Assembly: GCA_905182375.1 (NCBI GenBank)
Contig: CAJJBF010000009.1
Span: 107,984-171,983, forward strand
Reading direction: 5' to 3'
Length of the DNA: 64,000 nucleotides
DNA from: Flammeovirgaceae bacterium UBA4465
Lineage (GTDB): Bacteria; Bacteroidota; Bacteroidia; Cytophagales; Cyclobacteriaceae
In this document: piece after piece, positions 35,398 to 43,774 of the stretch
Layout of the letters: every line of letters begins with the position of its first letter
Position numbering within the stretch: position 1 is the stretch's first letter
Program-made: the position numbers and the translations under genes
The notes under the pieces: model-generated
What the model was told of the DNA's origin: nothing
The model's input: the letters and a program-made list of their open reading frames with translations, nothing else
Databases searched by the model: none

Positions 35398-37305
35398 TCA
35401 ATACTTTTTTATGCGCTTGCTGCGAAAATTTGTTCTCTTGTTTTCAGGCGATTTTTTGTTTTGAGATGAATCACTGAAAAGCAAGCGCTCGACTAAATCT
35501 TCACGGCCTTTGCTCACTAGGTTCTCTTTGATTTTTTTACGGTATTCCTTTTTGTGCCAAAAAAAGAACATATGTTGATCTTTCTTCTCCTTCTCCGTTT
35601 TGGCAGTGAACATCTCCTTCATTGTATAAGGGTGATAGCCTGAATAATAAATCACAGTAGCTACCGTCATGGGGGTAGGCGTGAAATCCTGCACCTGCTC
35701 CAGTCTAAATCCCATATCTTTAGTTTCAGCCGCTAAATTGGCCATGTCCTCCTCTTTACAATTAGGGGTACTTGAAATAAAATAAGGAATCAATTCTTGA
35801 TTCAAGCCATGCTTTTTATTGAGATCATCATACTTCTTTTTGAAATTATGAAAATGTTTGAAAGAAGGCTTGCGCATCACCTTTAAAGTCTCATCAGAGG
35901 TATGCTCTGGAGCCACTTTCAATCGCCCCGAAATATGACGCGTCACGACTTGTTCCATGTAAGCATCAATACTATCATTGGCTTTTTTGTTATAGCTTTT
36001 GACCAATAAATCATAACGAATCCCACTCCCTACAAAAGCTTTTTTGATCTTGGGATGGGCGTCAACCTCTTTGTATATCTGAGTCATTGCGCTGTGGTCC
36101 GTATCTAGATTGTCACAAACTACCGGGTGAATGCAAGAGGGGCTCACGCACCTGTCACAGATGGATTGTACTTTGCCTTTCAAACCATACATATTCGCTG
36201 AGGGTCCTCCAAGATCTGATATATAGCCTTTAAAATCTGGCATTTCAGTCACCTTGTCCACCTCTTTCATGATTGACTTCTTGGACCTACTGGCTATAAA
36301 TTTACCTTGATGGGCAGAAATCGTACAAAAACTGCACCCTCCAAAACATCCTCTGTGCATATTCACAGAAAATTTAATCATCTCATACGCGGGGATAGGT
36401 CCTCTTTTTTTGTATTTAGGATGGGGAAGTCGAGTATAAGGCAGGTCAAAAGACTGATCTATCTCATTTTCCGTCATGGTATAAAAAGGCGGATTAATAA
36501 TGGCATTCCATATTTTCACAGGTTGCAATATCCGATGGGCTTTGAGTTTGTTGGACTCTTGCTCCACGTGCTTAAAGTTGGCCGCAAAAGCTTTTTTATC
36601 TTGAAGACAGGTTTCATGAGCACTCAAGGTGATCGTTTTTGGCCAATTTTTGTTTTTAGGTATCTCTTGATCTAATGCTTGGAGGTAACTGGTTTGAGCT
36701 ATCGTCTTCAGAGAGCTAAATGGAACCCCTTTTCTAAGTAAATTGAGAATTTCTCTCAAGGGTTGTTCACCCATGCCATACACCAATAGATCCGCCTTAC
36801 TGTCGATCAAGATCGTAGGTTTTAAAGTATCTGACCAATAATCATAATGGGTCACTCGGCGCAAACTGGCCTCTACTCCCCCAATCAAAACAGGTACGTC
36901 AGGATATATATCCTTAAGAATATTACTGTAAACTACGGTTGCGTAATCCGGGCGATAACCCGCTTCTCCTCCTGGCGTGTAGGCATCATTATTGCGCCTT
37001 CTTTTATTTGCGGTGTAGTGGTTGACCATCGTATCCATACAACCCGAAGTGACCCCAAAAAATAATTTAGGAGTGCCAAATTTTTTAAAATCTCTTAGAT
37101 CATCTCGCCAATTAGGTTGAGGTATGATGCCCACGCGAAGTCCTTCACTTTCAATAATCCGGCCGATCACTGCCGCACCAAAGGCAGGATGATCGACATA
37201 AGCATCACCCGAAACGATGATCACATCTAATTGGGACCATCCTCTATCGTCTACTTCTTTTTGGGTTATGGGCAACCAATCGGTCAGGGGCCTTTGTTGA
37301 ATCAT
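35398..37305 (-). CDS. YgiQ-family radical SAM protein
   Basis: 635 residues. N-terminal domain with DWLPITQKEVDDRGW; DVIIVSGDAYVDHPAFG; radical SAM cluster motif HRGCFGGCSFCTI (CxxxCxxC) at about residue 330; then GGPSANMYG and a second small cysteine group (CDRCVSPSCIHPVVC). The basic C-terminal tail is low complexity. All are features of the YgiQ/UPF0313 family, whose function is unknown. The 3' end abuts the NIPSNAP gene from the other strand (3 bases). Confidence 0.93.
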   Translation of the reverse strand: MIQQRPLTDWLPITQKEVDDRGWSQLDVIIVSGDAYVDHPAFGAAVIGRIIESEGLRVGIIPQPNWRDDLRDFKKFGTPKLFFGVTSGCMDTMVNHYTANKRRRNNDAYTPGGEAGYRPDYATVVYSNILKDIYPDVPVLIGGVEASLRRVTHYDYWSDTLKPTILIDSKADLLVYGMGEQPLREILNLLRKGVPFSSLKTIAQTSYLQALDQEIPKNKNWPKTITLSAHETCLQDKKAFAANFKHVEQESNKLKAHRILQPVKIWNAIINPPFYTMTENEIDQSFDLPYTRLPHPKYKKRGPIPAYEMIKFSVNMHRGCFGGCSFCTISAHQGKFIASRSKKSIMKEVDKVTEMPDFKGYISDLGGPSANMYGLKGKVQSICDRCVSPSCIHPVVCDNLDTDHSAMTQIYKEVDAHPKIKKAFVGSGIRYDLLVKSYNKKANDSIDAYMEQVVTRHISGRLKVAPEHTSDETLKVMRKPSFKHFHNFKKKYDDLNKKHGLNQELIPYFISSTPNCKEEDMANLAAETKDMGFRLEQVQDFTPTPMTVATVIYYSGYHPYTMKEMFTAKTEKEKKDQHMFFFWHKKEYRKKIKENLVSKGREDLVERLLFSDSSQNKKSPENKRTNFRSKRIKKY

Positions 37306-37356
37306 AGTATAAAGTTAATATCAATAATATGGGCTTTCACGATTATCGCAAAGATT

Positions 37357-37941
37357 CTATAACTCTGTCTTTCCCATGAAAACATTTACTTTGGGATTCA
37401 TGGGATTTCCTGAAGTTCTTCTGAAAGAGACCATTTGGCCCGTATGATAAATTGCATCGGCCAGCGGTCCGTTAAGTACGTGCCAAAACGGAAGGGCCTT
37501 TCGTCCTGTTGAACTTTGAAAAAGTATATTTAACTCCTCCATACTATCAACCAGTACGATTTCCTCACTGGCCAATTTCAGATTGTCGAGTGTCGCCGAA
37601 CGCAATTCATTTGCCGTCATTTGAAACAAGTTTCTTCGTTCGTTTACTTGATTTTTCGATGCATTTAAAATCATAAAAGAAAGACCATAGATATGCTCCA
37701 TCGTCTCAAAAGTTGACCGAGCAAGGGTATCGGGTCTAAAATCAAAATCTGATCTTCTCAAGTTCTCGGTGGCCCAATAATAGCGATATCCCAACCCATC
37801 TATCATCCGAGATATGACGGTGCCCTGCGTGTAATTTGCGGGATAACTAGGGATTTTTTTATAAGGCAGCTCAGACTGGGCGCTACTTGACACATTTAAA
37901 CTGAATACGTAAATGATCAAAAAATAAATTCGAAACCGCAT
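37357..37941 (-). CDS. Secreted DinB-like protein
   Basis: 194 residues with signal peptide (IYFLIIYVFSLNVSSSAQ). A four-helix bundle of DinB type is suggested by MIDGLGYRYYWATENL, METMEHIYGLSFMI-type His, and PFWHVLNGPLADAIYHTGQ with two His (one each in WHVLNG and IYHTGQ) that could form the DinB-type metal triad. Secreted DinB-like proteins are frequent in Bacteroidota; substrate unknown. Divergent from the DEAD-box gene. Confidence 0.7.
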   Translation of the reverse strand: MRFRIYFLIIYVFSLNVSSSAQSELPYKKIPSYPANYTQGTVISRMIDGLGYRYYWATENLRRSDFDFRPDTLARSTFETMEHIYGLSFMILNASKNQVNERRNLFQMTANELRSATLDNLKLASEEIVLVDSMEELNILFQSSTGRKALPFWHVLNGPLADAIYHTGQMVSFRRTSGNPMNPKVNVFMGKTEL

Positions 37942-38041
37942 ATCAATCCATAAAGTTTATTTCTATTGTGAATGTAAATCTAACTATAAATAACACTAAT
38001 CCCCCCTTGGGTAGATAGACCATGATGCTGTATTTGTCAAA

Positions 38042-38095
38042 ATCACGATGAACGTGATACGATGCTATTTAGTCCATCAATCTGTGGTAGCTTTG
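38042..38095 (+). promoter_or_regulatory. Operator-like inverted repeat and promoter of DEAD-box gene
   Basis: ATCACG-ATGAA-CGTGAT (38042-38058) is a perfect 6-bp inverted repeat. TAGCTTTG (38088-38095) matches the Bacteroidota -7 consensus exactly; no clear -33 is seen. The start codon is at 38100, so the message may have almost no leader. The repeat would cover the upstream edge of the promoter. Confidence 0.4.
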
Positions 38096-38099
38096 TGCA

Positions 38100-39458
38100 A
38101 TGACTTTCGATGATCTTAATTTAAATGCCTCTCTGAAAAATGCCCTCAGAGATATGGAACTCACCTGCCCCACCACCATACAGCACAAAATATTTTCAGT
38201 CATCATGTCCGGTCGTGATACCATTGGCATTGCACAAACAGGTACGGGTAAAACCTATGCTTATCTGCTTCCTTGCTTAAGACAGTGGAAATTTAATAAG
38301 GCACTGACACCACAAATCATGATCATTGTCCCCACGCGAGAATTGGTGGTTCAAGTCGTTGAAGAAACAGAAAAATTAACCAAATACATGGACGTTTCCA
38401 CCATCGGGGCCTATGGCGGAACCAATATTAAAACTCAAATGAACGCCCTGCATCAAGGTGCTGATGTGGTCGTTGGCACACCGGGTAGGCTGATGGATTT
38501 GATGCTCAACGGTATTTTAAAAACCAAATTAATTAAAACACTAATCATCGATGAAGTAGATGAAATGCTCAATTTAGGTTTTCGAACGCAATTAAAAAAT
38601 TTAATGGACTTGCTTCCCGAAAAACGTCAAAACCTCATGTTTTCGGCCACATTAGATAATGAAATTCAAAAATTAATAAATTTATTTTTCAAGCGACCTG
38701 AACGTGTGGAAGCTGCGCCTGCTGGCTCACCATTGGAAAATATTAATCAAATTCTGTATTCTGTACCTAATTTCAATACAAAAATCAACTTCCTTAAAGA
38801 ACTCCTAGCCGATGAGGAAGTCATGCATAAAGTATTGGTATTTGTCTCGAGTAAAAAATTGGCAGATGAGCTTTTTGAAAAAATCTATGAAACCTTCCCT
38901 GAGCAAATGGGAATTATTCATTCGAATAAATCTCAAAATTATAGATTTGATGTGGTTAAAAAATTTCAATCTGGGACCCATCGTATATTGATTGCTACTG
39001 ATTTAATTTCTAGAGGTTTAGATATCTCAGAAGTATCTCACGTTATTAATTTTGATCTTCCTGAAATTCAAGAAAATTATATTCATCGTATAGGAAGAAC
39101 GGGTCGGGCAGAAAGAAAAGGCAATGCCATCTCGCTTTTCAGCCCTTATGAAGATCATAAGAAGTTAGCCATAGAAAGGTTGATGAATTTTGAAATCCCA
39201 AACGAGTCCTTACCCGATCGTATTGAGATATCAACGGTTTTAACCCTAGATGAATTACCCAAAAGTAGCCAGCCCAACCTCGAACTGAAAAAACCATTGG
39301 CAGCGCCCTCTGGAGAAGCTTTTCATGAGAAAAAATCAAAAAATCAAAAAATCAATGCCAAGGTAAGATATGTTGATAAAATGAAGCGTAAATATAAAAG
39401 TCCCAAAAAGCGAGGTGATAAAAATAATCCTATTGTAACTAGAAAGAAGGGCAGATAA
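38100..39458 (+). CDS. DEAD-box RNA helicase (DEVD variant)
   Basis: 452 residues. Motifs in order: CPTTIQHKIF (Q motif), AQTGTGKTYAY (I), PTRELVVQV (Ia), GTPGRLMDL (Ib), LIIDEVDEML (II), FSATL (III), VSSKKLADELF (IV), ATDLISRGLDI (V), HRIGRTGRAERKG (VI). Motif II reads DEVD, not DEAD, which is a tolerated change (the two acids are kept). The C-terminal tail is basic and low complexity (KKSKNQKINAKVRYVDKMK region), for RNA binding. Role: RNA remodelling in ribosome assembly or cold adaptation. Confidence 0.93.
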   Translation: MTFDDLNLNASLKNALRDMELTCPTTIQHKIFSVIMSGRDTIGIAQTGTGKTYAYLLPCLRQWKFNKALTPQIMIIVPTRELVVQVVEETEKLTKYMDVSTIGAYGGTNIKTQMNALHQGADVVVGTPGRLMDLMLNGILKTKLIKTLIIDEVDEMLNLGFRTQLKNLMDLLPEKRQNLMFSATLDNEIQKLINLFFKRPERVEAAPAGSPLENINQILYSVPNFNTKINFLKELLADEEVMHKVLVFVSSKKLADELFEKIYETFPEQMGIIHSNKSQNYRFDVVKKFQSGTHRILIATDLISRGLDISEVSHVINFDLPEIQENYIHRIGRTGRAERKGNAISLFSPYEDHKKLAIERLMNFEIPNESLPDRIEISTVLTLDELPKSSQPNLELKKPLAAPSGEAFHEKKSKNQKINAKVRYVDKMKRKYKSPKKRGDKNNPIVTRKKGR

Positions 39459-39518
39459 TCTGGCTTATAGCTCAAATTAGGCTATCTCATGCCAATTTAG
39501 TCTCAAAAATAAGATGAA

Positions 39519-40397
39519 GTGAATTACAGAAGACTAGGGAAATCTAATTTAATAATAAGCGAATTCAGCTTCGGCTGTATGTCCTTAAACCCACATATTG
39601 AAGACCACAGTAGCCTGTTGAACCAAGCCCTTGATTTAGGTATTAATTATTTCGACACCGCTGACTTTTATGATCAAGGCATTAATGAATCTATCATTGG
39701 TAAGGCCCTTGGGGCTAGAAGAAAAGAGGTGATTCTTGCCACCAAAGTAGGAAATGTTTGGGATAAAAATGGCAAAACTTGGCATTGGAACCCCTCTAAA
39801 AAATATATTTTGTCTGCTGTTGAGCTGAGCTTGAAAAGATTGGGTACAGATTACATTGATTTGTATCAACTTCACGGTGGCACAATTGAGGATCCTATTG
39901 ACGAAACCATCGATGCTTTTGAAACATTGGTTGCGTCAGGTAAAATACGCTATTATGGCCTCTCATCTATCAGGCCTAATGTCATTCGCGCTTACGTGAA
40001 AAAATCCAATATCACCAGCGTCATGCTTCAATACAGCTTACTCGATAGAAGATCAGAAGAACACGTTTTGCCCTTGTTGCAATCCCAAGACATCGGCATC
40101 CAGGCTCGTGGTGTATTGGCGAAAGGCCTGCTTAAAGGTAAATCGCCTAGCCCCTACTTAGATCGCTCCGAATTGGACATCGATCTTCTTCAGAAACAGT
40201 TGCTCAAAAAAAACATAGCCCATGCCGCCACAGCCTTTGTATTGGCCCATGAGGCCGTCAAGACGGCAGTTATCGGTCTGCGAACAGAACAACAACTTTC
40301 AGATCTCATCCGTATGAGGTCCTCTTCTTTGGATGAAGTCAACTTGACATGGTTGCGTGAATGTTTTTTAGAAAATCATTACCTATCCCATCTTTAG
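39519..40397 (+). CDS. Aldo/keto reductase
   Basis: 292 residues; start is GTG at 39519 (NYRRLGKSNL). The catalytic tetrad is in FDTADFYDQG (Asp, Tyr), LATKVGNVW (Lys) and LYQLHGG (His). NADPH phosphate site near VIGLRTEQQLSD. The (beta/alpha)8-barrel is complete. Substrate unknown. Its stop is 6 bases from the 3' end of the Rieske-oxygenase gene on the other strand. Confidence 0.9.
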   Translation: MNYRRLGKSNLIISEFSFGCMSLNPHIEDHSSLLNQALDLGINYFDTADFYDQGINESIIGKALGARRKEVILATKVGNVWDKNGKTWHWNPSKKYILSAVELSLKRLGTDYIDLYQLHGGTIEDPIDETIDAFETLVASGKIRYYGLSSIRPNVIRAYVKKSNITSVMLQYSLLDRRSEEHVLPLLQSQDIGIQARGVLAKGLLKGKSPSPYLDRSELDIDLLQKQLLKKNIAHAATAFVLAHEAVKTAVIGLRTEQQLSDLIRMRSSSLDEVNLTWLRECFLENHYLSHL

Positions 40398-40403
40398 GAT
40401 TTT

Positions 40404-41501
40404 TCATTCATCCTCAGCATTCATAAAGTCAGCAATCAGTTTATGAAAATGATGCACTCCTTTCTCCCGTTTAGGAGAAAAACGACCGGCTTGATAAAAT
40501 CTAGATCTCAGTCCTTTTTGAACGCCCTCAACTACATATTCATCCTCACGTTCGACTTTATCAAGGAGCGCTCCAGCTCCCTTATCAAATTTTGATTCAT
40601 CCCAAACATAGGTAAGGAAGGCGACCTTGGTCTTATTCATTGAAAGAGGTTTAACGATATTGATAGATAACCCCCAAGGATAAAAGTTAAACATCATATT
40701 CGGGAATATCCAATAAAAATAAGCAGCTACTTTTTTTCCAAAATCAGGATGCCCTTCAGGTAAATCAAAAACTTCAACATCAAGTTTCGCATAGCCAATT
40801 TGAAGATTGCAGTAATCATAAATCTCTGTCGTATAATCCCCATAATCCAACGTATCATTCAAATCTTGATGAACAAAAGGAATATGAAATCCCTCCAAAT
40901 AATTATCGCAATAGAGTGCCCAATGCGCATTGACTAAATAATCTTTTGATAAGACAGATTCGAATTTAAACTGTTCAAGAGGTAAAAAATCAATCCTTTG
41001 ACGCATCACCTCGAGCACTGAATCAAAATTAAATTGGGGAAGCATGCCCACAAATAAATGAGGTCCCAAATTTTTAAGCTTGAATTTGTGTAAGTCATCA
41101 CAGTCCCTTGGAAAATCTTGGGCTTCCTTAAATTCCGGCATAAACTCAAATGTTCCCTCTTGACTGAACCTACGACCATGATAGGCACAAACAAATTTAG
41201 TTACTGTTCCAGGTTGTTTCGCGATGAGATTCCCTCTGTGGGTGCACACATTACTAAAACAGTTCAACTCGTCTTGAGCATTCCTAATCAATAGCATAGG
41301 CTCTGTTAAATAATGATCAAGTAAGACAAAAGGATAGGAGTGATTGGGCAGTGGGACGAGATCATCTGATCCGATCCATTGCCAACTTTTTATGAAAATT
41401 TTTTCTTTCAAAGCATTAAAAAGATCTTGATCCTTATAAAAAGAAGCGGGGAGTGTTGAGGCTTTGGTAATATCTGGATCAATAAAAAATCGAGTCGCCA
41501 T
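40404..41501 (-). CDS. Rieske-type ring-hydroxylating oxygenase, alpha-subunit-like
   Basis: 365 residues. Rieske 2Fe-2S site: CTHRGNLIAKQPG (CxH) and FVCAYHGRRFSQEG (CxxH), spaced by 16 residues. Mononuclear iron site: DNYLEGFHIPFVH (His ligands), with Asp further on. This layout matches the choline/carnitine/glycine-betaine oxygenase group (GbcA/CntA-like) of single-component alpha subunits. A reductase partner is not adjacent. Divergent from the amino-acid permease. Confidence 0.88.
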   Translation of the reverse strand: MATRFFIDPDITKASTLPASFYKDQDLFNALKEKIFIKSWQWIGSDDLVPLPNHSYPFVLLDHYLTEPMLLIRNAQDELNCFSNVCTHRGNLIAKQPGTVTKFVCAYHGRRFSQEGTFEFMPEFKEAQDFPRDCDDLHKFKLKNLGPHLFVGMLPQFNFDSVLEVMRQRIDFLPLEQFKFESVLSKDYLVNAHWALYCDNYLEGFHIPFVHQDLNDTLDYGDYTTEIYDYCNLQIGYAKLDVEVFDLPEGHPDFGKKVAAYFYWIFPNMMFNFYPWGLSINIVKPLSMNKTKVAFLTYVWDESKFDKGAGALLDKVEREDEYVVEGVQKGLRSRFYQAGRFSPKREKGVHHFHKLIADFMNAEDE

Positions 41502-41557
41502 AATTTATTTATATTATCTTTCGAACTTATATTCAAATATGCTTGATTAAATCAAAA

Positions 41558-42862
41558 ATGTCAGCAAAAAACGAGAAAATTGGTTTTTGGACAGCCTCGG
41601 CATTGGTTGCGGGAAATATGATTGGGTCTGGGGTTTTTTTAACTCCCTCCGCACTCGCTGCTTACGGACCGATCAGTATAGTGGGTTGGGTATTTTCTGG
41701 ACTTGGTGCGCTTTCACTCGCTTTTGTGTTCAGCCAATTAAGTAAAGTTTTGCCCAATGCGCATGGTGGGCCCTATGCCTATACAAGGGTCGGGTTAGGA
41801 GACTTTTCAGGATTTTTGGTGGCGTGGGGTTATTGGATTAGCATTTGGTGTTCAAATGCCGCCATCATTGTAGGTATGGTCAGTTATCTTGGGTATTTTT
41901 TTCCTATTTTAAATTCAAATCCAATAGTCGCAGTCCTCACGGGTCAGATCATCTTGTGGTCCTTGACATATATCAATACCAGAGGAATCAAAGAAGCCGG
42001 AGTAGTGCAGGTAGTAACGACGGTTTTGAAAATTGCGCCCCTATTTTTAGTGGGTTTTTGCGGCCTTTTTTTTATTGAGCCTGAAAATTTTACCCCTCTC
42101 AATATTTCTGAATCTTCAAATAGTGCTGCCATTACCGCCGTCGCTGCATTTACCCTCTTTTCATTTTTAGGCCTTGAAAGCGCTACAGTACCTTCCAACA
42201 ATGTAATAAATCCTAGACGTACGATTCCTCGAGCGACCTATTTTGGATTAGCAATGACTTTCCTGGTTTATTTTCTGGGCAGCGTGTCCATAATGGGAAT
42301 GATCCCATCTGAACAATTAATGCATTCACCCTTCCCCTATTCTGAGGCAGCTGCCATCATGTGGGGACCCATTGGAGGAACTTTGGTCACCATTGGGGCT
42401 GTTTTTTCGACACTTGGAGCCCTGAATGGATGGATTTTGATACAAGGTCAAGTACCCTGCGCCATTGCAACAGACCGCCTGTTCCCCAAAGTTTTTGCAA
42501 AACTTAACCCACAAGGGGTGCCCGCGACGGGTTTAATTATTTCTTGTGTCTTTGTTTCAATCATGATGGTGATGAATTATTCGGATGGATTGGTAGCCAC
42601 TTATAGCTTTTTTATTTTACTCTCCACTTTTCTTGTTTTGGTTCCTTATCTCTTCACGGTAACAGCTTATGGAATTTTACTGGTGCAAGAAAAGACGTTA
42701 AAGACGCCATTTATTCCTATTCTAGGAGGCCTTATCGCTTTCCTTTTTTCTCTTTGGGCCGTCATTGGATCCGGACAAGAAAGTGTTTTTTACGGATTTA
42801 TTATATTGATGGCCGGTATCCCTGTGTATATTTATATGAAAGCCTCAAAAACATCCTCATGA
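41558..42862 (+). CDS. APC-family amino-acid permease (arginine-type)
   Basis: About 434 residues from ATG at 41558. The first segment has the substrate backbone-binding GNMIGSGVFLTPS, the APC signature. About 12 membrane segments. Among APC members the layout (LAAYGPISIVGW, AHGGPYAYTRVGLGDFSGFL) resembles AdiC/PotE-type antiporters. The stop overlaps the start of the next gene by 4 bases (ATGA), so the permease is coupled to a guanidino-group enzyme; arginine or methylated arginine is thus the likely substrate (inference). Confidence 0.88.
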   Translation: MSAKNEKIGFWTASALVAGNMIGSGVFLTPSALAAYGPISIVGWVFSGLGALSLAFVFSQLSKVLPNAHGGPYAYTRVGLGDFSGFLVAWGYWISIWCSNAAIIVGMVSYLGYFFPILNSNPIVAVLTGQIILWSLTYINTRGIKEAGVVQVVTTVLKIAPLFLVGFCGLFFIEPENFTPLNISESSNSAAITAVAAFTLFSFLGLESATVPSNNVINPRRTIPRATYFGLAMTFLVYFLGSVSIMGMIPSEQLMHSPFPYSEAAAIMWGPIGGTLVTIGAVFSTLGALNGWILIQGQVPCAIATDRLFPKVFAKLNPQGVPATGLIISCVFVSIMMVMNYSDGLVATYSFFILLSTFLVLVPYLFTVTAYGILLVQEKTLKTPFIPILGGLIAFLFSLWAVIGSGQESVFYGFIILMAGIPVYIYMKASKTSS

Positions 42863-43741
42863 AATTAACTGCTCACTCTGAATTTGGTAAAATCCATTCT
42901 TTAATGATAAAACCCGTGGCTGCTGCCTTTCGAGACGAATCTCATTTATCTGCACAATGGAAAGCATTGAACTATTTGAGTCAACCCGATTTCAAGGACA
43001 GTTCAAATGAATATGAGCGTTTTTACTGAATTAATCAAGGGTACCCAACCCGTTATTTATGAACTCCCCTGGGAAAAAGATATACAAATTGATAGCATTT
43101 ACTGTCGAGATGCTTCTATAAGCACCAATGAAGGCATGATTATTTGTAATATGGGCAAAGCAGGGAGGGCCAATGAACCGGCACACCAAAAACAAATTTT
43201 TGAGCAATTGGGCATCAAAATTTTAGGTAAAATTAAAAATCCAGGCACCTTGGAAGGCGGTGATGTCGCATGGCTCAACGAAACCACCTTGGCTGTAGGT
43301 CATACTTATCGGACCAATTATGAGGGTATCGAACAACTTCGCAGCTTATTAAAACCTCTCAATGTAACCGTCATAGTAGCCGAAATGCCCCATTACAATG
43401 GACCCAATGATGTCTTCCATTTGATGTCTGTACTCAGTCCAATAGACAAAGATTTGGCAGTAATTTATCCGCGATTAATGCCCATTCATTTTAGAAATGA
43501 ACTACTGCGTAGAAACTTCAAACTTATCGATGTCCCTGATCTAGAATTTGATACTATGGGATGTAATGTCCTGGCCTTAGCTCCACGCAAAGTTTTAATG
43601 GTGCATGGAAATCCAATGACTCAAGAACTATTACAAGCAGCTGGCGTCGAAGTTTTTACCTACGCAGGCATCGATATAAGTATCAAAGGAGGAGGTGGAC
43701 CTACATGCCTGACACGCCCAGTCATGAGGCAGGCCACATGA
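42859..43741 (+). pseudogene. DDAH/arginine-deiminase-type enzyme, frameshifted
   Basis: From ATG at 42859 (MKLTAHSEFGKIHSLMIKPV) the first frame runs to 43029; the second runs to 43741. The join is at the T5 run 43020-43024, one T too many; without it the text reads YERFTELIKGTQP. Joined length about 293 residues. DSIYCRDASI, GTLEGGDVAWL, PNDVFHLMSV (catalytic His region), MGCNVLAL and GGGGPTCLTRPV (catalytic Cys) are the guanidino-group modifying fold blocks. It would turn (di)methylarginine or arginine into citrulline. Coupled to the permease upstream by a 4-base overlap. Confidence 0.85.
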
Positions 43742-43774
43742 CATCCGTTAAAGGTTTAAAAACCTATGTAATAT

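Noticed and set aside
43752-43765. Palindrome AGGTTTAAAAACCT as terminator between convergent genes
   Set aside because: Only six pairs, mostly A-T, and no T-run on either side.
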